From NCBI GenBank assembly GCA_034401795.1, contig CM067360.1, forward strand, positions 118,563,572 through 118,627,571: 64,000 nucleotides of DNA, in the 5' to 3' direction. Both the position numbers and the translations under genes were made by a program. The stretch comes from Chaetoderma sp. LZ-2023a. Its lineage: Eukaryota > Mollusca > Caudofoveata > Chaetodermatida > Chaetodermatidae. Position 1 is the stretch's first letter. The number at the start of each line of letters is the position of its first letter. This document shows, piece after piece, positions 38,281 through 48,000 of this stretch. The notes under the pieces are model-generated. The model did not search any database and was not told where the DNA came from. It saw nothing but the letters and a program-made list of their open reading frames with translations.

Positions 38281-40838
38281 TGAGAGAGTGCGAGAGAGAG
38301 AGAGAGTGTGAGAGAGAGAAACAGGGAGAGAGTGCGAGAGAGAGAGTGCGAGAGAGAGAGAGAGAGAGAGTGCGAGAGAGAGATATAGATGGGGGGGGGA
38401 AGGGTAGAGAGAGAGGGGTGAGGGGGGGGGAGATGGTAGAGGGAGGGAGAGGTGTGTATGGGAGATAGAGAGGGGGATTTGGGGTGGCAGGGAGAGGGAT
38501 GGAGGAGGGAGAAAGAGAGAGAAAGATCGAGACACATATTGTTTGGTGGGTGTGGGGTACATTCCTAAACGAGACTTATGTAGCCTATGCCAAATGTGAA
38601 CATGAGTTTTAATACAAGGATTCATGCAAGAGTTTGAAGTCTCTCCAGCAATTATTCAGATTTTAACGAATCGTAATTTACGCTTACTGTACACAGTACT
38701 ATATGACTAAAAACCTTGTGTGTGCGTGTGTTGTGTGTCATGAGAGAAATTAGGCTACCACGTATGTGGCATTTAAATGTGCCACTGAATACACTGTACC
38801 GTCTGACAACAGGAATTGTCTTGTTGCGGTTCCAATCCAGCTTCCTTACAGAAGTCTACAACATCTGTCTTGGGTCCTCGACAGGACGATGGTAAGTACC
38901 CAAGAACTTGTAACCCATCAATACAGACGGACCGACCCAGTGCCGTCCCAATCTGGCCCGCTTGATACATATCTAGGCAATGTAAAACCAGTCTTGGTAT
39001 TGTAGAACCTTGTGCCTTGTGGACTGTAATGGCGACGGATAGGGCAATCGGAAATTGGTGTCTCTCTGCAAGAACTTTTCTTTTAGCCGGATCATAAACT
39101 GAAAAGCTATACATTTCCAATTTTACAATTATGTTCTCAAACTTCACAGTTGGGCCATCTTCGTCCGTTTTAATAACAACACCCCTCAGACCATTGACCA
39201 GTGTGGAAGATGTATTTCGCAACAGGACAACAGGGCAGTTCATCTTAAGTTGGAGAATTCGTTTTGCACTGTATTGTCTTAGTAGCCTATTGTCGCCTGA
39301 ATCCGTTGCTCTATATGACACAGTTTCACCAGGCATATTATTGAGCATATCAACATTATGGCAATCAACCTCAAAATGTGTTGCGTATAGATGGACGCTT
39401 TCTTCATGTGACATGTTTGATGGTAGCTGGCGCTGTAAACGGCACATACAGGCATTTGTTTCAGGAGATGGATGCCCTCTTTCAAGTTCATTAATCGCAT
39501 TGATTAGAATCACTTCTGAATGTCGTATTACTGTATAGAGATATACTTTATGTGGCATAGCATTTTTCCAAATATCAGAATGGAATACGTGAACAACAGC
39601 ATCCTGATATAGATCATTTGGAACGGGAGGTAACTGATAGAAGTCGCCAACACAAACTACTTGTATTCCTCCAAAATAAATCTCACCAGCGCTTCTCAGT
39701 TTGCGACATACAAACTCCACTGCAAATAATACAACAATAAATCAACACTAACGATTTCCATGTACACAATGGATCCTCACCAGACATGTTTAAGAGGTTA
39801 CGTTTAGCAATCCTAAGAATCTTGTTGTTTTAGGTAAAAAGGTCATGGTCATGGTGACCAAAATAAAGAAATTGATTTCTGGACAAGAACTCAATTTTTA
39901 TTTGATGACTTCACCAAACTTGGATGAGAGATTTCCGTTGACATTTTGCCAAACATTATTAATGTTTGGAGCAAATTTAAGATCAAATGCGTGACGATAT
40001 GGAAAGGTATGCATAGATTTTCGCAATCTCACATTGCCGTTACTGTTCATTTTAGTAATAAGATGAATCAGATGACGACGATGATGATGATGATAATGAT
40101 TGCTGAGATCGATGATAATGATGATAAATGACATAATATTGAGAATAATATTACTAATATTACTAATTACAATGATGAATAATGAAACTGATAGTAGTAA
40201 TAATGATCATGATGGATGTACGTGTGGACAAACAGTCATTATAGATAGACAAACAAATGTGCGTCTGTGTGGGTGGGTGTATGGATGGATGGATAGATAC
40301 ATATTTTCACATTGGTGGCTTTTGGGTGGATGGGATGAGATGGGATGGATGTGTGGATGGAAAGACGGAAAGACGTTTGAAAACTTTGAGTTCCCATTAA
40401 GGAAATTTTCATAAATGATGGTAAGCCAATTTGTTACTTGTTCATCGTGTATTCAATTGCTAAGCACCAGAGCAGGTGAGTATAGAATCATACGAGACGA
40501 GTCACACAATTATTACTCTCATTCAACATTCATCACTGTCGGTGATTGTTGATGTATCAGTATTATTAGCAGAAAGAAACTGGTGTGCATGTAGACGGGT
40601 GGGGAATCGTCGCCTTCGCAATAATTCAACACCCCACCCCCGGTATATCCACCGTCACCACCACCACCACCACGACACCCCCCACCCCACCCTACCTGTT
40701 GCAACCTCCCTCCACCTCGCCTTAGCCATGATTCAACGCACACTTGATTTTCAAGTGTGAAAACGTGTATATATATGGGGGGGGGGTGTTAAACATCATT
40801 TTCATTCCTTTGTTTTAGCACACGCACGCACGCACGCA

Positions 40839-40925
<87 letters not shown>

Positions 40926-41341
40926 CCACCACCACCACTACCAAAGCCCTGCCGATTGTTTATTTTACAGTATTTTACATTTTCAAACACTTTTTGGCTT
41001 ATCAAGCTTATTTCATCTATTATTAGGACATCTGCATGTTGGACACGTTTTGCGGTTGCTTCATGTTCCGGCATCTGTAGACGATCTATTAGTTCATTGT
41101 TCGTGAATCGACCATCAAGCATCCCTGCCCAAGAATGGATGGTGGTACCGTCTAAAAAATGCCGTGACGCTATACCCGTACTTGCAGTGATGGGTACTGT
41201 TTTTCCAATACTTCTTAGGGAGCTAGCAACGGATTTAATTAGGAAAGTCTTGCCTGTACCAGCCTGGCCCATTACAACAACATTGTGCCCGTTTAGAATT
41301 AGCTGTTCAGCTTTCAATTGGTCGTCACTTAGCGATTCCAT
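34669..41341 (-). CDS. PIF1-like helicase with SAP-like and PHD C-terminal parts
   Basis: Gene model built from splice signals on the minus strand: exons 41341-40969, 39719-38800, 38004-37897 and 36361-35018. Phases agree at every junction: 1-nt carry-over after exon 1, then phase 0 twice. The encoded order is a superfamily 1 PIF1 helicase, a ~350-aa region of unknown fold with GKVRYVGGRAVAK, a SAP-like stretch (ITLAECYGLKLKPSNRKDVL), then after a frame break a PHD finger (34986-34669). Joined length would be about 1,000 residues. Helicases of this type unwind DNA or remove obstacles. Here it may help replicate or process the element, which is inference. The gene starts about 90 bp inside the right terminal repeat. 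Introns hold a CG-rich tetramer repeat, a GA microsatellite and a 151-bp minisatellite. Confidence 0.75.
35018..36361 (-). CDS. Helicase gene exon 4: unknown region and SAP-like segment
   Basis: Acceptor gattgttacag then GTTCAGTATG. 447 codons are open to a TGA at 35018. It contains APEISVFAQGKVRYVGGRAV (about residues 170-190 of the exon). The GKVRYVGG box is reminiscent of the YVAGY-like box in P-family C-termini, but this is weak. Near the end, TKCEIITLAECYGLKLKP and DVLVDQVSESI fit the helix-turn-helix pattern of a SAP DNA-binding motif. A 5-base loss relative to copy 1 near 35031 shifts the frame just before the PHD part. Confidence 0.7.
   Translation of the reverse strand, partial: VQYDPGTSWSLPSVLSPHDAVEMLSALYTPEPITSQHKLINTTITNLKYNPENVAFFLNFHYSEILKIKEETLTRSSTTKDWTEFYRRFHAYLSSNVFSEASEKLFKDLPINDLVIGNLVSRIRKLVVDLTTKQTDIAGQSSSAIAPEISVFAQGKVRYVGGRAVAKTKYRFRELVQKQIDMKGEIFYQNMRVKVALLDSVIVSQSEVEETTKFPESICDIQRKQNLNCGLTNVNDDTFKFFLLLERKKLPLYSKEALRSHQADILKYVHETIIADSELFCAWVQLFWRVKSATITRNFYLEDCESILADVMQGSIAILELFSDITTSYLNVTDGEYRKKLATELGKVKSLEHRKQVLTKRASSTICAGLTFTSILEDLSEDKNASHFKLKGTIFENNKFLTNFTKCEIITLAECYGLKLKPSNRKDVLVDQVSESILKSDAMTPVT
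36362..37896 (-). other. Helicase intron 3 with AAT microsatellite and 151-bp minisatellite
   Basis: Holds C-rich DNA at 36480-36525, (AAT)n at 36541-36587 and the tandem array at 36690-37330. The rest has no recognisable gene. Confidence 0.65.
36690..37330. repeat. 151-bp minisatellite, ~4.3 units
   Basis: The phrase tatgaagtttcaaagcgatc starts units at 36701, 36823, 36974, 37125 and 37276. The last three steps are exactly 151 bp and the first is shortened to 122. Each unit also has ggaaaccaattttcaag and ctggcggccatctt. Confidence 0.9.
37897..38004 (-). CDS. Helicase exon 3, small
   Basis: 36 codons, VYIANISDSTAAVETL onward to KTLQSGQ, between acceptor aatgtag and donor caggtaatg. Phase 0 at both ends fits its neighbours. 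No domain is recognised. Confidence 0.65.
38005..38799 (-). repeat. Helicase intron 2: long (GA)n/(GT)n purine tract
   Basis: 38048-38120 is nearly pure GA and 38140-38170 is GT. 38200-38540 is interrupted GA with G runs. It produces spurious Ser/Leu and Arg/Glu ORFs. A purine strand this long could form triplex DNA. Confidence 0.92.
38800..39719 (-). CDS. Helicase exon 2: motifs III to VI
   Basis: Acceptor ttatttgcag then TGGAGTTTG. Reads VVCVGDFYQLPPV (motif III), VIRHSEVILINAINELERG (motif IV-like), NCPVVLLRNTSSTLVNGLRG (motif V region) and FPIALSVAITVHKAQGSTI (motif VI region), then the PIF1 closing segment ALGRSVCIDGLQVLGY. Donor at cagacg/gtacag. The length of 920 nt leaves phase 0. 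Confidence 0.85.
39720..40968 (-). other. Helicase intron 1
   Basis: A GAT/AAT-rich stretch lies at 40070-40215. CCA-rich DNA is at 40650-40700. A long CGCA/ACGC tetramer tract occupies 40820-40915. No domain-bearing frame. Confidence 0.6.
40820..40925. repeat. (ACGC)n tetranucleotide tract
   Basis: About 24 units of cgca with one indel near 40840, then CA repeats and CCA triplets. Confidence 0.93.
40969..41341 (-). CDS. Helicase exon 1: Walker A and B
   Basis: From the ATG at 41341: SDDQLKAEQLILNGHNVVVM, then GQAGTGKT (Walker A), TASTGIAS (motif Ia), and VLIIDEISLIS (Walker B). It ends TAC T before gtaaaata. The next exon supplies TG, making Leu. PIF1 proteins often begin their domain this close to the start, but an additional upstream exon is possible. 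Confidence 0.82.
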
Positions 41342-41431
41342 TTGATTGAAAACAAATTTGAGTATGTGTACGCATTAGCGTGTTATTATCTATTTATCAG
41401 TATTATTATGTAAATATATTACGTATTTGCT

Positions 41432-41846
41432 TGAGTTTCCGTAATTTACCGCGAGCCAGAGGGGGGCGTGCCGCGTCAAGATTTGACCAATGAAACTGCG
41501 TCAATTTTTTATCTCAAGAGCGAGCTATCTACTTCCGTCCACAAAGATTTTACGAACGAAAAGAGCTGTAATATTTCGACTTTGATGGCATATTTTCTGT
41601 CCTTCTCCGTATCGACAGTAAGTGTGTTGGGTATGAATAATTTCGGTGATCATACTAGAGTGTTTTAGCCTAAGCGGCGTGATAAATCAGGTGTATTTCG
41701 AAGGCCTTCTTGCCATAAATGTACCGAGGGTATCAAGATTCAAGTTCAAAGTTGTCGCCCCTTGTTATTATTGTATATAGTGTAGAGGATGGTAATATAT
41801 TATGATGTCAATTTTTGGACTGGATAGGAGTCCCTGTGAGATATCT
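41432..41846 (-). repeat. Right terminal inverted repeat
   Basis: Its reverse complement opens agatatctcacagggactcc and follows 28550-28870 almost base for base. Inner similarity fades at about 41435. Confidence 0.9.
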
Positions 41847-43387
41847 GTTATTCATATACCGAGAGCTGGTATACGTCATCGCTGTCTATGATATGACAAC
41901 AGGAGTTTGTCAACAAAAATAAGGATACACCCCCCCTACACCCCCACGCTAAATCTGGAACATAACATAATTTATTGTAATGCATCTAGACCGGGTTAAA
42001 TTCGATTTTTTTAAATACCCTGTCTACATAGATAGCAGCAACGCCATTTTCAAACTCAAAATCCTGTGCCGTTCCTTGCAAAGTGGCAAATCCTGTGTTT
42101 AAAATGAAACTGGATTGTTTTGCATGCGTTAACATATGTACACATTATTTTGGTTTATGCCGTGCATGTGATCATCATCAGCATCATCGTCGCCGCTGCT
42201 GCCGCCACCGTCCCCGCAGCCACCACCAACACAACAGCCACCACCACCACCACCACCATTTTCTGACGCATAAGCCATTGGCTTGTTATTGCCTCAGCGT
42301 TATTTGTTATAGTATGGCTTGCGCTGTCCAATTCAAAATATGATTTGACTTTTGTCGCTTAATTAAGTCTCCTGGAAACTGTCAGTATAGCAGTGGCATT
42401 AGATTTAATGTCTGTTTGCTGTATGCAAACACAATTTTAATAGCCATTATACAATATATTTGAAACTCAATCTGTCTCGCACATATCAATTGTGCGAGCA
42501 TACAGTAAGAAATAAGCAAGACATGCAAGTTTGAAAACACGCAAAATTGACAGGAATTTTGATGTCAACTTTTTCGATTTCGGAAATCTATAGGCCAACT
42601 CCCTTTCCGGCACTCCAGTGACGGCTAACATAGCCTTGAATAGGATTCAATAGTAAACAAGGCAAATATCGAAAGCGGTGTCGCCGAAATTAACCTTAGT
42701 ACATGCTATGTTTGTAATTAATATGCGATGCAATCGCAGATTATTGTTTTTACTCGGGATCTTTCTTTTTATTACATTTTTTTATTATTTTTCTTCCTTC
42801 AAAGGTTTGGACCGCATCCCCTCCTAGAGTTGTTATCCGATCAACTCCAAACTTGGTCACCTTGTAGAACCCCTATGGGAATCGACGGCTCTTGTTTTTG
42901 TTTTGGATCTGCCTAATAGTTTTCGAGCTACCTACCTTTGAGTGGGCAAAAAAGTCCAATAGGAAATGTATGGGGATTTTCAAAATTGATCTTTGTAGTG
43001 CTACTACAGCTAGAGTTTTGAACGGATCACTACCATATATGCTGAGGATGTTACCACTGGGGATTTGTTATTTAATTATAATTTTTTTCAAAATGGGCAC
43101 AGACCATTGATCTCAGAATGCATGGACTAAAGACCCATAGGAAATGTATGGTGATTTCAAATGAATATTTGAAGTGCTACTACACCTAGAGTTTTGATCG
43201 GACTACAACCCCACCTCCCTCCCCCCATACTTGGGTAGGATGTTGTCCCTGATGATTATTTGTGAAAAAAATATTTTTTTCAAAATGGCCGCCATAAAAA
43301 AATGTTGGTAAAAAATACCAGTTTTCGTTTTTGACAGAAATGAACTCAGGATGAAAAACGTTTACAGCAGCGTCTTCACTTACGAAT
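41847..43387. other. No gene; degenerate ~176-bp direct repeat and CAT/CCA-rich tract
   Basis: 42170-42260 is CAT/CCG/CCA rich. 42950-43030 and 43125-43200 share ataggaaatgtatggggatt and gctactacagctagagtttt. cggccgcc-like and aaaatgg phrases recur. No open frame with a domain. Confidence 0.55.
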
Positions 43388-44233
43388 TCATGATGCAGAT
43401 TGTATGGTTTCTCCTGAACCACTGCTGTCGGTAGATGCAGGAGATGATGCTGTGTCGGGGGTTATGTTGCATACCACCAGAGGAAACCGAGAGTCTAGTG
43501 TCTTGGTGGCGGGACGTGGTGATTGCAAAAACGTTGTTTCAACAGAGGTGCTACAACCTACCACTGCCGTTTTACATATGAAAGAAGGGTTGTTACATGC
43601 GGATGTTGCGGGTACACTTTGTCCATTAGTGAGAATTAGTGGTGCCGCTGATGTGGGAGGCATCTTAGGCACTGACGTATGTGATGATCTATTGATGATC
43701 TCGAACTGGACATTGTAGTTTGCCCAGTCATCTTCCCCGCTAAATTCTGGGGGGAGAATGACCCGGCCTGGTCCATGGAGTGAAGTGAAGGGTGCGAATC
43801 CTGGTGGTGGAGATATGTGGGAGACTGACGTGAATGCTGAAGTTGGTCGACGTGCTGGTGGTTGTGTTGTTTGTGTTTCCCATTGGTGATGTTGGCGATG
43901 CTGAGGATGCCGTGTCCGAGATTGATACTCTCTTGGATGAAGCCACGTAAGTGATTCAACTGAGCTCCGCCCTGATGTGGTTCCATAGACGGGTGTAGGT
44001 CTATAGACTGGCGATGGTGTGCCGTGAAGGCAATGTGGATGTTCTTCGGATTGAAGTGGAGCGCGTTCCTCGTATGGTGGCGGTGCTGAAGGATGATGGG
44101 CGTGATGTGTATGGTGTGTTGAATGACCGATGCAACATTGGAAAGGAGGTACTGATTCCTCTGTTTCTCGCTGTCCTGCATACTGAAAATAAGGTGATAT
44201 ATTTACAGGGAGGGTATAAAGGATGCGGTACAT
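43388..44233 (-). pseudogene. Gypsy gag, copy B
   Basis: An open minus frame of 281 codons. It has a Pro/His/Ser/Thr-rich N-terminal part, then GRVILPPEFSGEDDW (the start of the gag capsid homology), and a Ser/Thr-rich end with NNPSFICKTAVVGC, which matches NKPSFICKPAVVGY in copy A. The capsid middle present in copy A (5831-6184) is missing here. The reading frame is therefore either an internal deletion product or has been spliced by deletion. Confidence 0.65.
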
Positions 44234-46916
44234 GGTTATTCGGCCATGATAACGCGTGTGAATTATAAATGTGTAAAGGGTTGAATTGGTGTTGCCCCCC
44301 CCCCCCCATAGGGGTCTTTGTCACAATCATCCGAAGTCTGGCACTATTGGTGTTGGCCTATCTCGGATGTCTGATGATGTTAGGAAATTATTCCCCGCTT
44401 GTGAGGCATCATGGAAGGTGCCTCACTTATAGGTGAGGACTGTTGTCGTTGAAATGCGGGTTGTCCCGCATCTGATAAATGTATGACATTGTCTGTGAGC
44501 ACACGAGCTCATTGTCCATCGTACGAAGATACCTCTAAATCAAGGGATCGCTGACTGTCAATGGATGGTGAGTCACTCTCACTGAAGGGTGTTGGCATGA
44601 GTTCTTGTTCTTCGAGCCCACATCGGGCACGACTGGTAGCTTGCGGGCTATCGTCGGGTCATTCTGGTATGAAGTACCCACCCGTCATGCCATACATGCA
44701 CAACGAACAAGGGTGCTGGTTAGCTCCGAGTCTCAGGGTACCGGATCCCGTGCGACGCCGCTCTGCGAAATGCATAGACCGACTCCTAAGGGCCATGCAA
44801 CTCAATCATTCTGGTGGGACCGTGCGACCATTGCCGCAAAAATTGAACTGCAGGGTCAACCCAACTATTTGTGTCACCGTTATATCTTCCTATATCAATG
44901 TAGCTATGGAGAATGAAATATCACAGAAAATAACAATTTTGTCAAACAGGGGTAAATCGTTTGACAGTAACTGAGCATATATTATAATACATACAGTAGA
45001 GCTAGCTAATATACTTTTCATGTGGGTTCACCGGCGGTACAACACAGACTCATACATCTGCAGTGGTATCCCTGCAAGGGAGGCATCCGCACAACGAGGG
45101 CACTGGTTAACTTAATATAAGCTATTACACCTTCATGTTTACAAATGAAAAAGACTCCTGACATTACGAGAGGGATATACCCCATGCAGGCTCTGGTTAC
45201 CCAGATGCTACTTGTTAATGCGATAGGTACTAGCCTCGCGCGGGCCTCCGCCACAGGATATCTCGCGTATGTAAGAGGCAAGTACCTCATGCGGGCCTCC
45301 ATCACAGGAAAATGTCTTCGACGCCGAAGCAGAGAAAAGAGCTGACAAACACGGTCACTCATTTGTTCAACAAAAATGCAAGGGAAAAAGACCATCCTAG
45401 TGAAAATCATAATTATCGTGATGCATGCTTGTTTACATGAAGACGGGGCAAGCGACTCCCGGAGGATTCACAAGTCCCCACCTTCTGTCATTCCAAGATA
45501 CTGCATTGGTAGGTGCCACTTTTATTTATGTGGGCCTTCTGCCATTCCTAACCTACGATTTACCTTTTGGAAATGGGAAATAGGTTAGGCTGCAGGTGGC
45601 AGGGGTTCCTACCTATCATTTAGACAAGGCTATCCAATGGCTGCAGACGCCCAGCTTCCAGTAGGTTGCCTTGGAAAGCATCTACCTCCATGAATAGCGG
45701 CGCACATGTTATTTCACAGCACATTTGAAATGGGTGAGATTCCAGATGCCCTGCTTCATAACTACATGAAACATCACTGGACGATGGCTACATTTTACAC
45801 AAGCAAATTTTATGACTGACATATCGTTATGGTGGGGGTAAAGAGAAGAATATCCACCGCGAGTGTCCTTCCCATAAGGGCATGGCAGATTCCAACATCC
45901 TGCCCAGACACTGCAATGAGTTGGGTGGAGATGCGCGTCACGTCCGTCACCAATCCAATGGACTTAACTATTGACCTGGCGTTAGGTTTATGTTCCAATA
46001 TGCACAATATGCACTGCGGGCTGGAAATAATATATCCTACGATAATAATAATTAATAACTACATGTTTTAGCAGTACGTTCCATCCTTGTCAAAGATGTC
46101 TAACTACTACGTATCCGAAGATACAGTGGGAGGTGTATGTAAACCCGCACTTTGGCCATCATTGCTCGAAAACCTCCAATAGTTTCCTAGAGTCAGATCA
46201 GTAACATGTGCGGGTGGGATATCCAAACAATTAAGAAGCCTTGCGGCTGAGTGGATTGTGGAGAGTGACAATTACTTAATAAATGTGAAGCCCTATAGGT
46301 ATTTGGCCAATTTTACAAAATTGGCGGTGTGCGGGACTATATTACAACAACAGCTGGAAAAGAGGCATACACAAGGAAGAAATTGTCCTTAACCACATTC
46401 AACTTATCCTACCGAGCTGAATAGTCTAGGTTAGTTGATAGCTTGCCGGGCTCAATATAGAGAGCACGGTCATCGACCTCAGTGCAACATTGTTGGTGGT
46501 TGGAATAAATGATGCGCATATTGCTGCTGTATAATATTTCATAGCATACTGCAGTCCAAAGTTTTACATAAATAAACAAAACAGTTCCGCTTATTGGTCT
46601 TCTCAAATGTACATACTGGGTCCAAAGACCCTCCCGCAGTAATTTCCGCTTATTGGTCTTCGCAAATGGAAAACATGATTTTAGTTTATTATTGCTCCTA
46701 GATGGCCGTCCGGGAGCATCCAATGTGGGTAGCAGAGTTGCGGGTAGCTGAGAACTGCTTTCCAGAGTGAGCTAAACTGAAAGCCGAGTTGAACCGAGAT
46801 GATGTGTTGTATCTATCTAACGGTGTTCCGGTCCACTCATCAAGCTCTCACTCTTAGGGCCAGTCCTCGACTCTCGGCCTCCATGCTGACGTTGCGCTCG
46901 ATCTTCGAATTTCACC
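44234..46916 (-). other. Gypsy copy B leader and LTR
   Basis: Aligns with 6570-9943. There are no intact ORFs beyond short leader frames. A C run lies at 44297-44308. Confidence 0.6.
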
Positions 46917-46925
46917 CCTTTTATA
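46917..46925 (-). promoter_or_regulatory. TATA box of Gypsy copy B
   Basis: TATAAAAGG on the minus strand, at the same place relative to the shared leader as 9944-9952. Confidence 0.6.
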
Positions 46926-47030
46926 CTCACTGAGATGTCACAGCTGGATCCCTGAATCAAGCATAGATCGCTGGGCCAACCAATCACCGCGCTAGAATGG
47001 TGTGACGTTTGCACAATTATCTATGTATTA

Positions 47031-47533
47031 CTACATGTGTAGATGTGTAGAGTGACGTACTAGGTCAATTGTACACACATCACCATCTATCTAGCTATAT
47101 ATATATATATATAGCAACTAAATAGCAACTCCCACGTTAATCTGTCTGTGGAGAGCGAAGTCAGTGATTGCTAATCGATGGGTGCCCACAGATATCGCAT
47201 ACACCACATGCACTCTACGCCTCTACCAACTGTCGTTCTTGGCATTGGTGTATGTTGTAATCTATTACTTGTCACACATGACTTGTTATCCGCTGAACCC
47301 TTTATCCCTTGAATTTGTTCAAGGAAATTTAAATTATCTCATAGAAAATCTATACTTGCAGACCAAGAAAAGCCTGCTATTGAAAATTTACTACTGGAAT
47401 AACTGGCTCGAAATATGCTTCGCTTGGACTGCAAGTCGGCATCACTCATGACCAGTTCTGAAGCAATGTTCGGCTGATATGAGCTTTAAAGAGTTGTGTA
47501 ACGACCGTGTGCATTTAGCACCATACACACCAT

Positions 47534-47577
<44 letters not shown>

Positions 47578-47637
47578 TCAATTTGGCGACTGTTATGCGC
47601 AACCGTAACACGTTCTACTCTGCTGATAATTGTACTA
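47031..47637. other. No gene; (CAT)n at 47536-47577
   Basis: A short AT microsatellite lies at 47094-47113 and 14 CAT units at 47536-47577. One plus frame at 47164-47451 has no recognisable domain. Confidence 0.5.
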
Positions 47638-47990
47638 CTACAGGGTCACCAGTATACACAGTTTGCTTGTTGATTTTTTAGAACACCTCTGGTGCTGGTA
47701 TCTGACGCCGTCAATACGTTTGAATGTTTTGGTTATGTCTTCGTTTTGATCGGAACTGACGCCAATGTTAGCTATCTGCTCCCAGAGGTCTTTTTTGTAT
47801 AACTTTCGCGTGCCACTGTCGCTGGATAGGTCGTAGATGACTCTACCCTTTTGTTTGGTATTGTGTATATACACTAGGTAGAGATGGTTCATTTGAAGGC
47901 GTGTAACGACGAGCTTATGGTCCACATTGAAGTCTGCATCTTCATTGCAATACGCATCCCGAATTAAGGGTTATGCGTCTGATTTGCATG
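47638..47990 (-). pseudogene. LINE (RTE-like) endonuclease C-terminal fragment
   Basis: Minus frames read CNEDADFNVDHKLVVTRL, matching the catalytic SDH-LV end of apurinic-type LINE endonucleases (Ser replaced by Val here). The linker that follows includes YDLSSDSGTRKLYKKDLWEQ, typical of RTE-clade proteins just before RT. It ends after about 95 codons. The Tc1 element abuts its 5' side. Confidence 0.55.
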
Positions 47991-48000
47991 GCATGACATC

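Larger units (their letters stand above)
28550..41846. mobile_element. Candidate giant P-like DNA transposon with PIF1 helicase (13.3 kb)
   Basis: Bounded by inverted repeats 28550-28955 and 41432-41846. The outer ~320 bp differ at only a few positions, and the inner ~85 bp diverge. Inside are two convergent genes: a P-type transposase running right (30603-32803) and a multi-exon PIF1/SAP/PHD gene running left (41341-34669). Each begins within about 0.1-2 kb of a terminal repeat. A hairpin-bearing spacer separates their ends. No target-site duplication was found next to the repeats (flanks acagggat and gttattca), so the outermost base is uncertain. The near-identity of the ends argues for recent mobility. 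Confidence 0.75.
43388..47030 (-). mobile_element. Ty3/Gypsy 5' fragment (copy B)
   Basis: Contains gag and the leader/LTR of an element related to copy A, in the same minus orientation. pol is absent: homology stops near 43388 at the gag C-terminus. Divergence from copy A is large, with many gaps, so they are members of one family and not recent sisters. Confidence 0.75.

Noticed and set aside
38005..38625. Ser/Leu and Thr/His-rich ORFs on the minus strand and an Arg/Glu ORF on the plus strand
   Set aside because: Produced by the GA/GT microsatellite inside a predicted intron.
28550..41846. Helitron assignment because of the PIF1-like helicase
   Set aside because: Long terminal inverted repeats and a P-like DDE enzyme are not Helitron features, and no Rep motif was found.
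28542..41854. 8-bp target duplication as in P elements
   Set aside because: The 8 bases outside the two ends (acagggat and gttattca) do not match. The true ends may lie elsewhere.
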